A stretch of 64,000 nucleotides of DNA from Leucosporidium creatinivorum (taxonomy: Eukaryota; Basidiomycota; Microbotryomycetes; Leucosporidiales; Leucosporidiaceae): contig BCKL01000002.1 of the NCBI GenBank assembly GCA_001600635.1, positions 747,425 to 811,424 of the forward strand, written 5' to 3'. This document shows, piece by piece, positions 11,565-22,354 of the stretch (its first letter is position 1; each line of letters begins with the position of its first letter). Made by a program: the position numbers and the translations under genes. A model generated the notes under the pieces. The model ran no database searches. It saw only the letters and a list, made by a program, of their open reading frames with translations, and was not told the DNA's origin.

Positions 11565-13103
11565 ATGGCGCTTCCTACTCCTACAACACCCCTAGAGAAC
11601 TGCATAAACTTGCACGACTTCGAACGAGTCGCCGAAGAGACTCTGAAGCCCAAGGTCAGTGCTCGCTCTTCGCCTGGTAGCTACTGAGCTGACGTCCCTC
11701 CTCATCAGAGCTGGGCTTACTACGCTTCCGCCGCCGACGATCTCCGCACCAAGGAGCTCAACACGTCCATCTACTCCCAAATCCGCTTCCGCCCCCGAGT
11801 GCTCGTGGATGTGAAGCAAGCGGATGCCTCGACCTCCATCCTCGGTTACAAATCGCGCTATCCGTTCTTCATCGCTCCTGCAGCTATGGGTAGTGAGTCG
11901 TCGGCTGAGCTCCAAGCCTGAAGGACGAATGCTGACCCTCACGGCCGAGCAGAGCTGGCGAACAAGGACGGCGAGCTCTGCCTTGTTAAGGGTGCAGGAC
12001 GGACGGGAATACACTATGGAGTATGTGTGCTCCTTTTTCGATCTTGAATGCACCATGCTGACCCTCACGCTCGAGCAGATCAGCACTCACGCCTCGGTCT
12101 CGCACAAGGATCTTGCCGCCGCCAAGCTGCCAGACCAGACGCTCTTCTTTCAGGTGCTCTACCAGCCAGAAGTCTACTCTTCAGATACTGACTTCACATG
12201 CCAACAGCTCTACGTCAATCGCGACCGCTCCAAGTCGGAGAAGGCGCTCATCGAGGCTGCAAAGCTCGGCTACCGCGCCATCATCGTGACTGTCGACACG
12301 CCCTTCCCGGGGAATCGGGAGCTTGATCTTCGGACTGGACTTGACGCCAACGCGTGAGCTCAGGGGCTCGTTCTCGATTCCTCAGAGGCTAATCGCCTCG
12401 CCGAGCAGCATCGCCCTCTCCAACCCCGGAGCCAAAGTCGGTGAGAAGGCATCCGCTATCGCTCAGACTGCGCAGTGAGTTTGTGATCGCCTCCCTTGAC
12501 CTCTGTCTACTTCAGCTGACCATAATACTCTTGCAGAGCCATCGACGCTTCGCTGAGCTGGACCGACCTGGCCTGGATTCGGCGAGTGAGTGGCTTGCCT
12601 ATCATCGTCAAAGGCGTGCAGACGGTGGAGGATGCTCGGCTATGCGTCGAGTATGGTGCAGAGGGAATGATGCTTTCCAACCATGGTCAGTCCTCATCGG
12701 CTTGTAGGCGGACGCTCCTCACTGACTCGCTTCATCTACAGGCGGACGTCAAGTCGACGGCACCCTCACCCCCCTCGAAACCCTCCTCGAGATCCGCCGG
12801 TTTGCTGCTCACATCATCAAGGACCGCAAGATTGAGATCTACCTCGACTCGGGCATTCGACGCGGCACCGACGTCGTGATGGCTCTTTGCCTCGGCGCGG
12901 CGGCCGTTTCGCTCGCTCGACCCTTCATGTACAGCTTGGTGTACGGCGAGGAGGGAGTAACGAGGGTCGCCGAGATTCTTGGGGAGGAGGTGGAGAGGGC
13001 GATGAGGCTGTTGGGAGCTCGAAGCGTGGCGGAGCTCTCGGATAAGCTCGTCAACACTAGGCAAGTCGAGCGGAAGCTGTTTGGGAGTGGTAGTCGGTTG
13101 TAG
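11565..13103 (+). CDS. FMN-dependent alpha-hydroxyacid dehydrogenase/oxidase (lactate dehydrogenase or glycolate oxidase type)
   Basis: ATG at 11565 (MALPTPTTPLENCINLHDFE). The chain has the whole FMN-binding TIM barrel: AEETLKPKSWAYYASAADD at the start, RPRVLVDV, FFIAPAAMGKLANKDGE, FQLYVNRDRSKSEKAL, IIVTVDTPFPGNRE, the catalytic MLSNHGGRQVDG with the proton-accepting His, and DSGIRRGTDVVMALCLGA with the FMN-phosphate-binding Arg-Gly. About eight introns. It lacks the N-terminal cytochrome b5 domain and any obvious mitochondrial leader of flavocytochrome b2, so it could be an oxidase using O2 or a cytosolic dehydrogenase; the sequence does not decide between lactate, glycolate and longer hydroxyacids. 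It is divergent from the GTPase gene, with start codons about 440 bp apart. Confidence 0.87.
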
Positions 13104-13927
13104 GGTGTGAGAACCAGGGGTTGTTTGGGCGCTCGGAATGCAGTCCTATCGGACCCAGCCGAATGCGAAGCCAGAGCCGAGCCTGCTCCGCCGAAGATCG
13201 CTCGTTTCTCTCGACTCGCAGCTCGCTGTTCCTCGAGACTAAATACCGGGCGAAGGGAATCCATTGCCAAGTAAGGGGAGGTTGGGGGGATGTAAGAGTA
13301 AATGTAAAGGGAAAGCGAGACGCGAGGAGCCATTTTTTTGGGTTATGGGTCTAACGAGAAACAAGAGAGCCAGGAGGGGAACTTGTAGGGTTTGTTGGGG
13401 TGTGTATGCGAAAGGGGAACGAGGAAGTTTTTGGGTGGGCGAAAGAGGGTTGGAGAGAGGGTGAATGGGGGCCATTGACGTTCCTCCATCTTCGAGCTTC
13501 CGTCCCGTAACGCAATCAAGCGCTGGGAGGGGTACATCGGGAGAGTAGGAGGGGAGTGGTGTGATTGAAGGGGATGGGGAAAGAAGCTATGAGTGGCGAG
13601 ACAGCAAGTCGATGAAGACCTCCATCTCTGTTTCCGACCCGAGCTCGAGCCCGCTCCTCCTTCGCCGCTCGTCGGTGTCGATGGTGAGTCCATGCCCTTT
13701 GGGCGTCGTCCGTGCTCGTCGTCCTTGAGAGTGGTGTAGAGGAAGTAGCCGAGAGATAAAGAGATGTACGAGAAGGAACATGACCAAATCTGCGAGGACG
13801 AGAGGTAGGTAAAGGTCAGCGCTAGCTCGTCGAGAAGTCGAAGGGAAGCGGCGCTCGTTCGCCCCTAGTGCATGTAAGAGGTGATCAAACGTACATGTAG
13901 GCGAGACCGGAGACCAAGCGAGGGTGA
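13104..13927. other. Convergent intergenic region between the hydroxyacid dehydrogenase and the cyclin
   Basis: Both flanking genes end here. The 13260-13480 stretch is rich in G and A on the plus strand and lacks a recognisable gene. On the minus strand 13587-13860 could hold an additional 3' exon of the cyclin transcript: a GTACGT donor near 13890 and a CAG acceptor near 13795 are visible, but no frame continues convincingly from the cyclin. Confidence 0.4.
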
Positions 13928-16112
13928 CTAGCACTGAAGAGGTTGGCGCTTCTCGTCGACGAACGACCGAGCATGCGAGGTGAGGTACGTGGGGGCGAGT
14001 CGCCCCTTCTTGTCCTGTCCAAACGACGAGCGACGAGTGGGCGACTCGACGGCGTAGCGAGCGTTGCGGTCGAACTTCATGGGCGACTCGAGGGGTCCCG
14101 AGGCGTCGAGGTTGACCGTGGCGATGAGCGACGCCGAGTTGACGGGAGTCGAGGGACGATCGAGGGCGAGGACGATGGGCGAGGAAGGGGCGGGCGAGGA
14201 GCCGCTCAGAAGAGTGGCGCGGATGAGACGCTGGAGAGCGCCGCCGACCTCGACGCGGCTGCCGGTGTTGCCTCGGCCAGCGCACGAGCGCTCGACGAGA
14301 ACGTCGAGCCACGGCCTCCAAACGTCCTCGCGAACGGCGACGTCGAATCCAAGAGCGCCAAAGACGAAAGCCTCGAGCTCGTTGACGTCCTTGAGGGGAA
14401 TTCCCGAAACGGCGGCGAAGGTCTCGTTGCGGTACGAGTTGTCCTGGAGCGTCTATTTGAGAGGCGAGAGAGAGTCAGCAACCACTCGCGAGTAAATAAC
14501 AGTGCAAACGAACCTTGTTGGCGAGCATGAGAGCACCGAGCATGATCTTGAACGGGGCGGCCTTGATGGCGCACGCCTGCGCCGAGACTCCGCTTCCCTG
14601 CTCCGGCTGGGTAGGAGGGATGATGGAGCTGGCGGGGATCCGGGCGACGTAGTAGAGGGCGAGAGCGAGATCCTCGGGCGCGAGGAGCGTAGCGGTGAGG
14701 ACCTGCTTGACGAACTGGCGGAAGGCGGGAGTCGGCTCGGCGGGGAACGAGGCGGTGGCTTGAGCGACGATGGGCTGGGGGGCGAGCTTGCGCGCTTGGA
14801 TTCTGATGGCATCGACGGGGCTGGAGAGACCATTCCTGAGCGCATCCTCGTAGTCGCCCTTGCTGTCCGAGGCCCCGTAGCCGAAGCCGAAACCGAGTCC
14901 AGCGAGGCGCTGCCTCCTGGCGGCGGCAGCCTCGGCGGTAGGGACGTCGGCGGGGGTTCCGGGAGCAGAACTGCTGGGGCTCGACTCGTCGGAGCCGTAT
15001 CCATCGTCCAACGACATGTGCGAGATCTTGCGAGGAGCACGTCCGTCTCCGATGGCGCCGAAGAGCTCGGGAGTGTGAGGCGACGAGCGGCCCAATGCGG
15101 GGCTCGTCATCGAGTCTTCGTCGACGGGGTCGATCTCGTTGAAGAGCACGGGCTTCTTAGCAGCATCGGCCCAGCGAGCGGGCATCGAAGGGCTGCGAGC
15201 GTTCTCGGCGGCGACCCCGAGCGCGCAAGCCTCCCAGACCATCTCGGTGGCGATGTCGGCGAGAGGGACAGCCGAGCGCTCGAGAGCAGGAGGAGGAGGG
15301 ACGGCCGAGATGTTGGGCACGAGGTTGTACTCGACGTGGCCGGTGACGGGGTCGACCGAGAGGACTTCGGGGGCGGCTTGCTGGACGGGGGCGGGGGCGG
15401 GAGCGGCCTCGGTACTAGTGGCGCGGTGAGGAGGCCTCTCGAACGACGGGTGGTCGTGGTCGGCTGCGTGGGAGACCCTCGCATTAGTCCGAGCTCGAGT
15501 CCAATCGGAAACCGAGCGAGCAGAGCCGAGAGGCTCACCCTGTCCGCCGAAGCTTCCAGTGTTGCCGTAGGTCCTTCCGTCGCGGCTGTTGTCCCTCCAG
15601 ATTCCTCCTCCGATGACACCGGGGTGCTCGGTGGCCTCCCAGCCCGACCTGCTTTGACCGTGCGAAGAAGGGGTAGGCGCCGAGGGCCAGCGACCGCGAC
15701 TCTGCGAGCGCTCCTGGTATCCGGCTCCGAACTGCGCCTGCGAGAAGGAATCTCCTTGAGGGCGGTAGGGAGGAGGAGGCATGCCGAACTGGTCGTAACC
15801 GAAGGCGGGAGGCGCGTAGGGCGTGGCGAAGGCGTGGCGACTGTACGACTGCTGCTGCTGCTGGTGCTGTTGCTGCTGCTGCTGGGCGTAGTAGGCGTCG
15901 GCGGGGAGAGGAGCGTAGAAGGGGGTTCCAAAGCCGGGGTAGAAGGCCTGGGGAGGAGCGTAGGCGTGGAGTTGGGGCTGCTGCTGGGGCATCGACTGCT
16001 GGGCCTCGTAGGCCTGCGAGCCGTGGAGCTGCTGTCCTCCGACGTAGGGTGGGGGCATGTTGGTCCAGAGTTGGGCGCCGTCAAAGGACGGCCTTTGGTA
16101 GGAAACGCTCAT
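13928..16112 (-). CDS. Cyclin of the PCL/CLG1 (Pho85-type) family with glutamine-rich N-terminus
   Basis: Start ATG at 16110-16112 (MSVSYQRPSFDGAQLW). The first 320 residues are Pro/Gln/Ser-rich and include a CAG-type poly-Gln run (about 15850-15890 and 15990). The cyclin box lies towards the C-terminus: AFRQFVKQVLTATLLAPEDL, ALALYYVARIPASS, KIMLGALMLANK and, after an intron with a GTTCGT donor, TLQDNSYRNETFAAVSG, KDVNELEAFVFGALGFDV and EDVWRPWLDVL. The MLANK-TLQDNSYRN-TFA string is diagnostic of the PCL/CLG1 group, partners of Pho85-like kinases in cell-cycle or nutrient control. The most direct stop is at 13928-13930 (KRQPLQC); alternative splicing at the 3' end cannot be excluded. It has a long upstream region with probable spliced leader exons. 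Confidence 0.8.
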
Positions 16113-17566
16113 GCGAGGTGGAACGGGTAGACGAAAGTCTGGAAGCGACTTTCGGAGACCCGGAGTGTGCTGGCGGTTTGCTAGCACTTTTGGGTGGTGG
16201 AGCGAACTAGGTCGATCCGGCGGACGCGGGAGGAGGAAAGGAAGATGAGCCTTTGGTCCTGCTCGGGTCTGTCGAGTTCACGAGGTTGTCCGGGGTAGCG
16301 GGTAGCCGAGGCTGGGAAGAGGACGAGTGGTATCGAGTGGTGGGAGCTCGTACTCTAGAGTTGGAAGAGGGAGGTGGGTTGAAGGAGGGGAAGCGGAGTG
16401 GTTCGGGGTTCGGTTGCGGAGCCGCGAAGGGAGGATGTGTGTCTATTCGAGTCGTTATAGAGCAAAGGGAAAGGTGGGAGATCGTTTGCTGAGATCTGGG
16501 AGCGGTTTCTGTAGTGTAGGCAGGCGAGGTCAGCTCGCAGCTCTTCCCCGCCGAGTTGATCGCCGAGAAAAAAGTGCGGCTCGCGCGCGTTGATGGCGTC
16601 TCGACGTACGAGGGGGAAGGGTTGCGAGAAACGGCGGAGGTCCAATTAAGGCCTGTCTATCTGCGAATTGACGACGCTGCTGGGGCTGGGAACGTCGAAG
16701 GAAGGGGGTGGGAGTCTACCGTGAGTCAGATCGGTCGGGCGGAGGGAGGGGAGCAGGCGCAAGACGTCAGCTTGGCAACTCTTGGGTCTTGTAGCACAGT
16801 AGCACAGTACTCACGGAGGACCTGAAGAGGCTACGTCCAGACAGTAATCAGAAGGCTTGGTGAGAAGCCTACAGGACGATCCGAAACAAAAGCGAGCCGG
16901 GATCAGCACGTTCCCCGTCTAAGCTGTAGCCTGCACAGCTCCCAGTTCGAGTCTGTAGCAGGGTAGATATGTAATCGAACTCACCTTGCTGTAAACCTGC
17001 ACTGAAAACGATGGACAACCGAGGCGGTCTCGAGAGCAGACGCTGGGGTGGCGACGGCGAGGGCGGGAAGACTTGCTCCGTGGATGGACGGAACGCGAGC
17101 TTGCTGCCTGCTGACGAGAAGGCCTGGCTGAAACCCAAACGAGGGGGAACAGAAGGGAGAAGGGGAAGCGGGGGCGGACCGAGGGCGGAGCAACGGTTGA
17201 AGGCAACTTCAGTCAGGCGCTTCGACGGCTTGAAGGCCTTGCCGTCTCAATTCAAGCTTCAAATCCGGCATTACAACTATTTCTAATCGGCAATTTCCTA
17301 CTTCGACCTGAGGATTGTGACTTGATCTACAGCAGGCTTTCAAATTTATCTGCTCGCGCTCATTCTCGAGTCACTCGGCCCTTCTCCTGAGCCACCTCAT
17401 GTCGCGCCGAGCTCGGCGTTGCTCATCCTCGCAGTGAAAGCTGGACGTCACTTCGAAGACCGCTAGGGGTGTGGAAGTGCCAACTAGATTAGCGTAAGGT
17501 GTGCTGAGCTACTTGCAGTCTCGCAAGACCACGGAGTGGCCGATCTCGTCTCTCGGCGCAGGGACG
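16113..17566. other. Upstream region of the cyclin gene, probable spliced 5' leader
   Basis: No protein family is recognisable. On the minus strand there are well-formed splice signals: a GTGAGT donor at about 16985 followed by a TGTAG acceptor near 16872, and a second GTGAGT donor near 16813 with a GCTGAC branch site and TAG acceptor downstream. These would make one or two non-coding leader exons for the cyclin gene. The frame before the first donor (FSQAFSSAGSKLAFRPS) is open but has no supported start. From about 17230 to 17480 the sequence is comparatively AT-rich and shows no gene. Confidence 0.4.
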
Positions 17567-17920
17567 ATGGACGTGAGCGACGACTTGGTGACGCTGGTCG
17601 AGGCGAAGCCGGCGGTCAGCGTAGTGAAGCCAAAGGAGCAGCAAAAGATTTCTACTCACGTGTGGGGCCCTGCACCCCAGACCCATTCGATGGTAACGCC
17701 CTTCTTGACGTTGATGTCTATGCGCCGAGGAGGGAGGGAGGCGAGCGACCACAAGGCGGCGGGCGAGCGAGCGAGAGGAAGAGGGAAGAGAGGCAGCCAG
17801 GTCAGCGTCGAGATCTCTATTGCTATACAGCAGAGAAGCGGTATGAACCCACTGAAGGGCACCATGCGAAGATCGCCCTTCATCGGCGCGACGACGACTT
17901 GATTCGGACCACCAATGAGG
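17567..17920 (-). pseudogene. Internal fragment of the cupredoxin gene (inverted copy of unit L)
   Basis: Read on the minus strand, this repeats cupredoxin exon 3 end (GPNQVVVAPMKGDLRMVPF), the following intron, exon 4 (INVKKGVTIEWVWGAGPHT) and the start of exon 5 (VTKSSLTS). The recognisable amino acids are unchanged, but signal peptide, copper Cys/His/Met exon and tail are missing, so it cannot make the protein. It ends at about 17567, beyond which there is no similarity to the cupredoxin gene. Confidence 0.85.
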
Positions 17921-18229
17921 AGGCTTCGACCTTTCGACCCTTCGAGCGGCAAGTACACCTCCACTCGTCGATACGCATACACCTCGACATCGTCCAAGGG
18001 CACTTCTATCGCCAGGAGTGCTTCAGTCGGCAGCACGCCCAACGCCGAATCACCTCGAGGAACGAGGAGCCGAGCTCCCATCGCTGGGACGGTCGCTCAG
18101 TTGATCTCGTCGAGGGAGGTCCTGGCTGCCAGCGGAGGCTTCGATCCCGAGACTGGACGCTACACGGGCATTAGGAAGCGCGGAGGAGCAGGAGCGGCGA
18201 GCCCACCAGCGGCGGAGCCGAGGGCTTGA
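17915..18229 (+). CDS. SET9-tail module as a free-standing 104-codon frame (chimeric junction ORF)
   Basis: An ATG at 17915 opens a frame of 104 codons: MRRLRPFDPSSGKYTSTRR, then the complete third SET9 tail module (APIAGTVAQL...GGFDPETGRYTG) and the same last residues AAEPRA and stop. The ATG lies in the junction: its bases come from the antisense of the cupredoxin fragment, the rest from SET9. Compared codon by codon with SET9, the last 63 codons before the stop differ at about ten nucleotides, every one synonymous, while the preceding 25 codons do change amino acids and carry an in-frame length difference. That pattern suggests selection on the protein or recent gene conversion. No catalytic SET domain is present. 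It may equally be an untranscribed relic; expression data would settle it. Confidence 0.4.
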   Translation: MRRLRPFDPSSGKYTSTRRYAYTSTSSKGTSIARSASVGSTPNAESPRGTRSRAPIAGTVAQLISSREVLAASGGFDPETGRYTGIRKRGGAGAASPPAAEPRA

Positions 18230-18830
18230 ATATGGAGGGAAGTGGAGCTCGAATCGAGCAGGAGAGGCGCCGAGGGTGTACGCGGATAGTGGTGTGATTG
18301 GGGACAAGAAGCTGCAGGCTGCAGCAAATGTACGATCAGACGAGGAGCTTTCATGTGGAGCAGGACGGGGTCGGCGTTGGCGGTAGTTCTTCGTTCTTGA
18401 TTTCTGTGCATTGTGACATCAGACCAGCCCCATCTACTTCGACAAGTACACCCAAGAAAGCCTCAGCCAAGCCCACACGATGCCGAGAGCACAGTACAGG
18501 CTCGTGAGCATCAGCGGAAGAAACTCCATTGACGGCTTTATGGCCTCCTCGACTGCTACGGTGCAGCTGCCGTCGGTAGTAGCGCAGTGGATCGTCGAGT
18601 CGAGCACAGCATCCACCACTTGAGCGCCATAGGATCGAACAGGCGAGGGGAAGATCCACTCGTGCAGTACGCCGACGTCTGCGAAGTGAGAGTTTGAGCG
18701 ATGAAGTCGATAAGGCGGGCGCACGACCACTTACAGAGCTGCATAGCAATGAAGCCGTAGAGGTAGAAGGTCTCGGCGTAGTCCACGAGCATTGAGAAGA
18801 GATTCGGCAGAGGCCTGCGAGCAAACGAAG
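17920..18830 (-). repeat. Inverted-duplication unit R, copy B
   Basis: Reverse-complement counterpart of 3292-4195: SET9 tail (plus strand here), spacer, and last two exons of intact ALG8 (minus strand). The similarity ends within the ALG8 intron at its CTCGGCGCTGACCTT branch region near 18830. Confidence 0.85.
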
Positions 18831-20831
18831 GTCAGCGCCGAGGACGACTTCGAGGGCAATGGGCCGCGTTACCTGTAAACAACTTTGCGCAGAGATGGGA
18901 AGACGACAGCTGCCCAGATGATGGATGCGAGGAGCTTGATCGGTGTTTCTGTGAGTAGGAACGGTCAGCGCTAAGCCCAGCGAAGGAGGCGACACCGACT
19001 CACCCGCTGGCTTGATGAGGAGGGGGAACAGCGAATAGATGCCGGCAGTCGAGGCGATGATGAACGTCCGAAGATGGTCATGATCCTCCACAGCCGTCAG
19101 ACTATAGCGAAGAAGGGGTCAGCTTCCCCCGCTCGTGGACTGGCGCCGAACTCACCTCAGCGGCACTAAGAAGAGCAGGACGGCCTTCTCGTGTACGTGC
19201 CAGCCCCACAGGAAGCTAGTGAAAGCGGATAGCACGAGCGAGTCGAGGAAGCGCTTGTATGAGGGGTCCAACCAGAGCTTGGTGAGGTAGACCAGCGAGA
19301 TGGCGAGCGTGAGGGAGAAGGTGATGGTGGGAGTGATGGCGGGGAGGACGCCAAACTCGGTGGTTCCGATGAGACCTCGAGACGCTGACGTGACGGCTGA
19401 GGGCGAGACTGGCCAACCGCGCGAGAGCAAGTCTGCGAAAGGAGGAGGTGAGCGAACCGGTCGACCGAAGGCCAACGCTCGGACTCTTACACTTTACTAG
19501 CACTCGATCGACAGCGCTGACCAACGCCCACACGTTCGGTGCCCAGTAGGCGTGGTTGAGTCCGCGCTGGAAGGGAAAGAGGCGCGAGAAGATCTGGCGA
19601 ATGCCCGTCGTGCCGCCGGCGATGAGGAAGGGGCCGAACGAGAGGGCGAAGATGAAGACGACGATGCCGCCGAGCTCGACTAGACGGTCCATTTGGAACT
19701 CTGTGGCTCGAGGAAGAGTCAAAGGCGTGCGGAGCCGAAAAGCGAGTTCGAGCACTCACTTCCTTTCGAAAAGCAGTGTCGGCGGAGAAGGAAGACAAAG
19801 TAGGGCGGCGCCAGGTAGATGAAGATGTGCTTGAAGTTGAGGAGAGTGGCGAAGAGTGCGGCACACATGTACAAGTTGTCCTGCGAGCGGTGAAGATCAG
19901 CTTTAGCGCTCGCACAGGGCTCGGCGCACTCACCTCGCGCGCTGCGACGACGCTCCACAGAAGAATCCCGAGAAGGAAGCCGTTGTACTGTGAAGAAAGC
20001 GTGAGTGAGTATGAGTTCACGCAGATGCCGAAACTGCGACTCGCCTGGAAATGAATGTGGTCGACGATGAGGAGGCCGGGGTGCAGGAGGACCGACGAGG
20101 CGATCAAGATGGCGGTGGGGTAGTCGGGCTTCATCGACCGCCTAGCCCATCTGTTGAAGATGTGTCAGCGCGCGCTCGACAACGCTTAGGCCATCTCCAT
20201 CGTACTTCAGGAGAGCGCCGGCGAGGACCAGCTCCGAGAGGACCACCGTCGTCCGCTGAAAGGCAATGGCCGACCATGCATCGTAGCCTAGGTTATCGAG
20301 TTGAACAATCTTGGGGTCCACGAGGTAGGCGAAAGAGGCCAGGAAGCGCTCAAAGTAGGCGAAGAAGGGAGGGTAGTCGAGAGTCCATTCGGAGCCGGCC
20401 TAAGACGAGCAGCGGTCTGTCAGCGCACCGGCAGCAGCAGGAAGGGTATCAAGGGCTCACATCAAAGTACCACTGCGAAAGCGGGAGTGAATGGGTGATG
20501 GTGAGCCTGTAGAGCAGCCGAACCGGTGAGCTGTTTGGCTGTTGAACGAGATGCGAGGCGCGTTACCAGTTTCGATGCACTTCAAAGTCGGTCGATCGGC
20601 TGTAGGTGTACAAAGTTAGCTTGGCTCGCTTTGGGAATCCGCTGCAGCTCACTAGGCGGGAAAGAGAAGGAACTTGAGCAGGAGCGAGACGAGCAGCACG
20701 TCACGTTCGGTTGTCGAGAGATGCCACCATGGTGTTACTGTAGCTGATACTGCTGGGGATGCGGGAAGTGGTGGAGGTACCTCCTTTGTAGGCCGTAACC
20801 GTGTCGACGAGCTGACTGATCTACGAGACAT
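18434..20831 (-). CDS. ALG8: ALG8, dolichyl-P-Glc:Glc1Man9GlcNAc2-PP-dolichol alpha-1,3-glucosyltransferase
   Basis: Start ATG at 20829-20831 (MSRRSVSSSTRLRP). The chain carries the ALG6/ALG8 signature with the ALG8-type wording: RSTDFEVHRNW|LTITHSLPLSQWYFD, SEWTLDYPPFFAYFERF, HIHFQYNGFLLGILLWS, FKHIFIYLAPPYFVFLLR, RLFPFQRGLNHAYWAPNVWA and the conserved loop FLWGWHVHEKAVLLFLVPLS. It is a polytopic ER membrane enzyme that adds the second glucose to the lipid-linked N-glycan precursor. Roughly ten introns; the R-N-W codon is split by one. Stop at 18434-18436 (WVYLSK). The last two exons are duplicated in reverse at 3292-3698. It shares an 86 bp bidirectional promoter with the histidinol phosphatase gene. 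Confidence 0.95.
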
Positions 20832-20917
20832 TGGAGCGCGGCGAGAGCCAACCTTGCGAAGCGAGCAGCTAGAGCAGCAGCTAGCAGCTCCGCTCCTTTC
20901 CCTCCTCCTTCATCGTC
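20832..20917. promoter_or_regulatory. 86 bp divergent promoter ALG8/HIS2
   Basis: Only 86 bases separate the ALG8 ATG (20829-20831, minus) and the histidinol phosphatase ATG (20918, plus). Both transcripts must start here or inside the other gene's coding region. CT-rich sequence (CTCCTTTCCCTCCTCCTT) lies just before the plus-strand start. I see no canonical TATA box. Confidence 0.55.
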
Positions 20918-22010
20918 ATGACCATCTCGCACCACAGTCACTCGGGTCAATTCTGCTGTCATGCAAAAGGTACACTCGAACAAGTCGTAGGCGAGGCTGT
21001 TAGCCAGGGATTCACCACTTTCGGACTCTCTGAGCATGTCCCCCGCTATCGACCTTGCGATCTCTATCCCGAAGAGGTGAGCCTCTCTAGTACAGCTCAG
21101 ATCGCTTCGTAAGCTTACTTACCACGCTGTCCTGCTCTAGGAGGAACTCGGAGTCGAGCACTTGGCCACCACCTTCGACGCCTACCTCGTCGAAGCTCAT
21201 CGCCTGCGCCAACTGCACGAGCAGCAGATCTCCCTCCTCGTCGGCCTGGAAACCGAGTTTATCCACGAGGAAGGGCTACAGAAGCTGGAGCAACTCCTCG
21301 AGCGTCACGGCGACTCGATCCAATACCTCGTCGGCAGCGTGCACCACTGCCAGGAGATCCCCATCGACTTTGACAAGGAGCGGTTCGACCGAGTGCTGGG
21401 CACGTTCGGCGGAGAGGAGGAAGAAGAGCAGGAGCGGTTCAACAAGCTATTCTGCACCTACTTTGACGACCAGCACACCCTCCTCAACCGCCTCAAGCCC
21501 GAGGTCGTGGGCCACTTCGACCTCTGCCGCCTCTACTACCCTACTACCGACTTCCGCGCTTTCCCCGACGTCTGGAAACGGATAGAGCGCAACGTCCGCT
21601 ACGCCGTGAGCTACGGCGCCTTGTTCGAGCTCAACGCCTCGGCGTTTCGTAAAGGCTGGAGCACGGGTTACCCCGGCGTTGAGGTGTTTGATGTGAGTTG
21701 AGCGCTCTTCAATGCTGTGCTATCTTCCTGATCTCTCTTGAGTGCGCCTTGCTGACGCGCTTGTTCCTCATAGCTCATCATCTCCCTCGGCGGTCGCTTC
21801 ACCCTCTCGGACGACTCTCACGGGCCTCAAGCTGTCGGTCTCCACTATGACCGAGCGTACAAGTACCTGCGAGATCAACAGGTGGAGCAACTATGGTATC
21901 TTGCTGCAGCAAAGGAGGGCGAGGAGGGAAGGTCAAGAGGAATAGTCGCGAGGCCGGTCGAGGGGAAGCCATGGCTCGACGCTTGGCCGGCGCTGCTGGA
22001 CTCGAAATGA
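20918..22010 (+). CDS. HIS2: Histidinol-phosphatase, PHP family
   Basis: ATG at 20918 with the PHP metal motif right at the start (MTISHHSHSGQFCCHAKGT), then FTTFGLSEHVPRY, LLVGLETEFIHEE, the motif YLVGSVHHCQEIPIDFD, VVGHFDLCRLYYP, LFELNASAFRKGW and, after the second intron, GRFTLSDDSHGPQAVGLHYD with the last metal-binding Asp/His. These are the expected ligands of the monofunctional fungal histidinol-phosphate phosphatase, the penultimate step of histidine synthesis in the cytosol. Two introns (21078-21141 and about 21692-21771). Stop at 22008-22010. Length of about 310 residues fits the family. Confidence 0.92.
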
Positions 22011-22354
22011 AGCGCAGTAGACTTGACAAAGTGGAGCTGAGAATACAGTGAGAGTGATATGCGTTTTCGCGCCGCAAAGAAGCCTACGACCGAGAAGGCA
22101 GCGCCGAGCTTTCTCTCCACGGAAAGGCGCTCATCTCGCCCGTGTCGCGCTTCACTGTCCTCGTAGTGACGGAAGAGCGCAAACTAGGCTAGAGAAGTCG
22201 AGACATGCTAATGAAGCTGAGAGAAGAACAGTTGAGAGATCAAGGCTACTTTCAGACTCTCTGTCGCTTCCCGGCGCAGGCGGAAGAGTAGATGAGGAAC
22301 GGATCAGATGACATAAAAACCCTAGGAGACACGTCTAATACACCCTAAACAACT

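Noticed and set aside
13587-13930. Extra C-terminal exon for the cyclin or a small membrane protein (SYISLSLGYFLYTTL)
   Set aside because: A GTACGT/CAG intron is visible, but no joining keeps the frame with the cyclin exon, and the hydrophobic frame has no start.
14502-16130. 542-codon open frame on the plus strand
   Set aside because: It is antisense to the cyclin gene, whose strand carries the recognisable cyclin box, splice sites and a poly-Gln tract. Long antisense frames are common in this GC-rich DNA.
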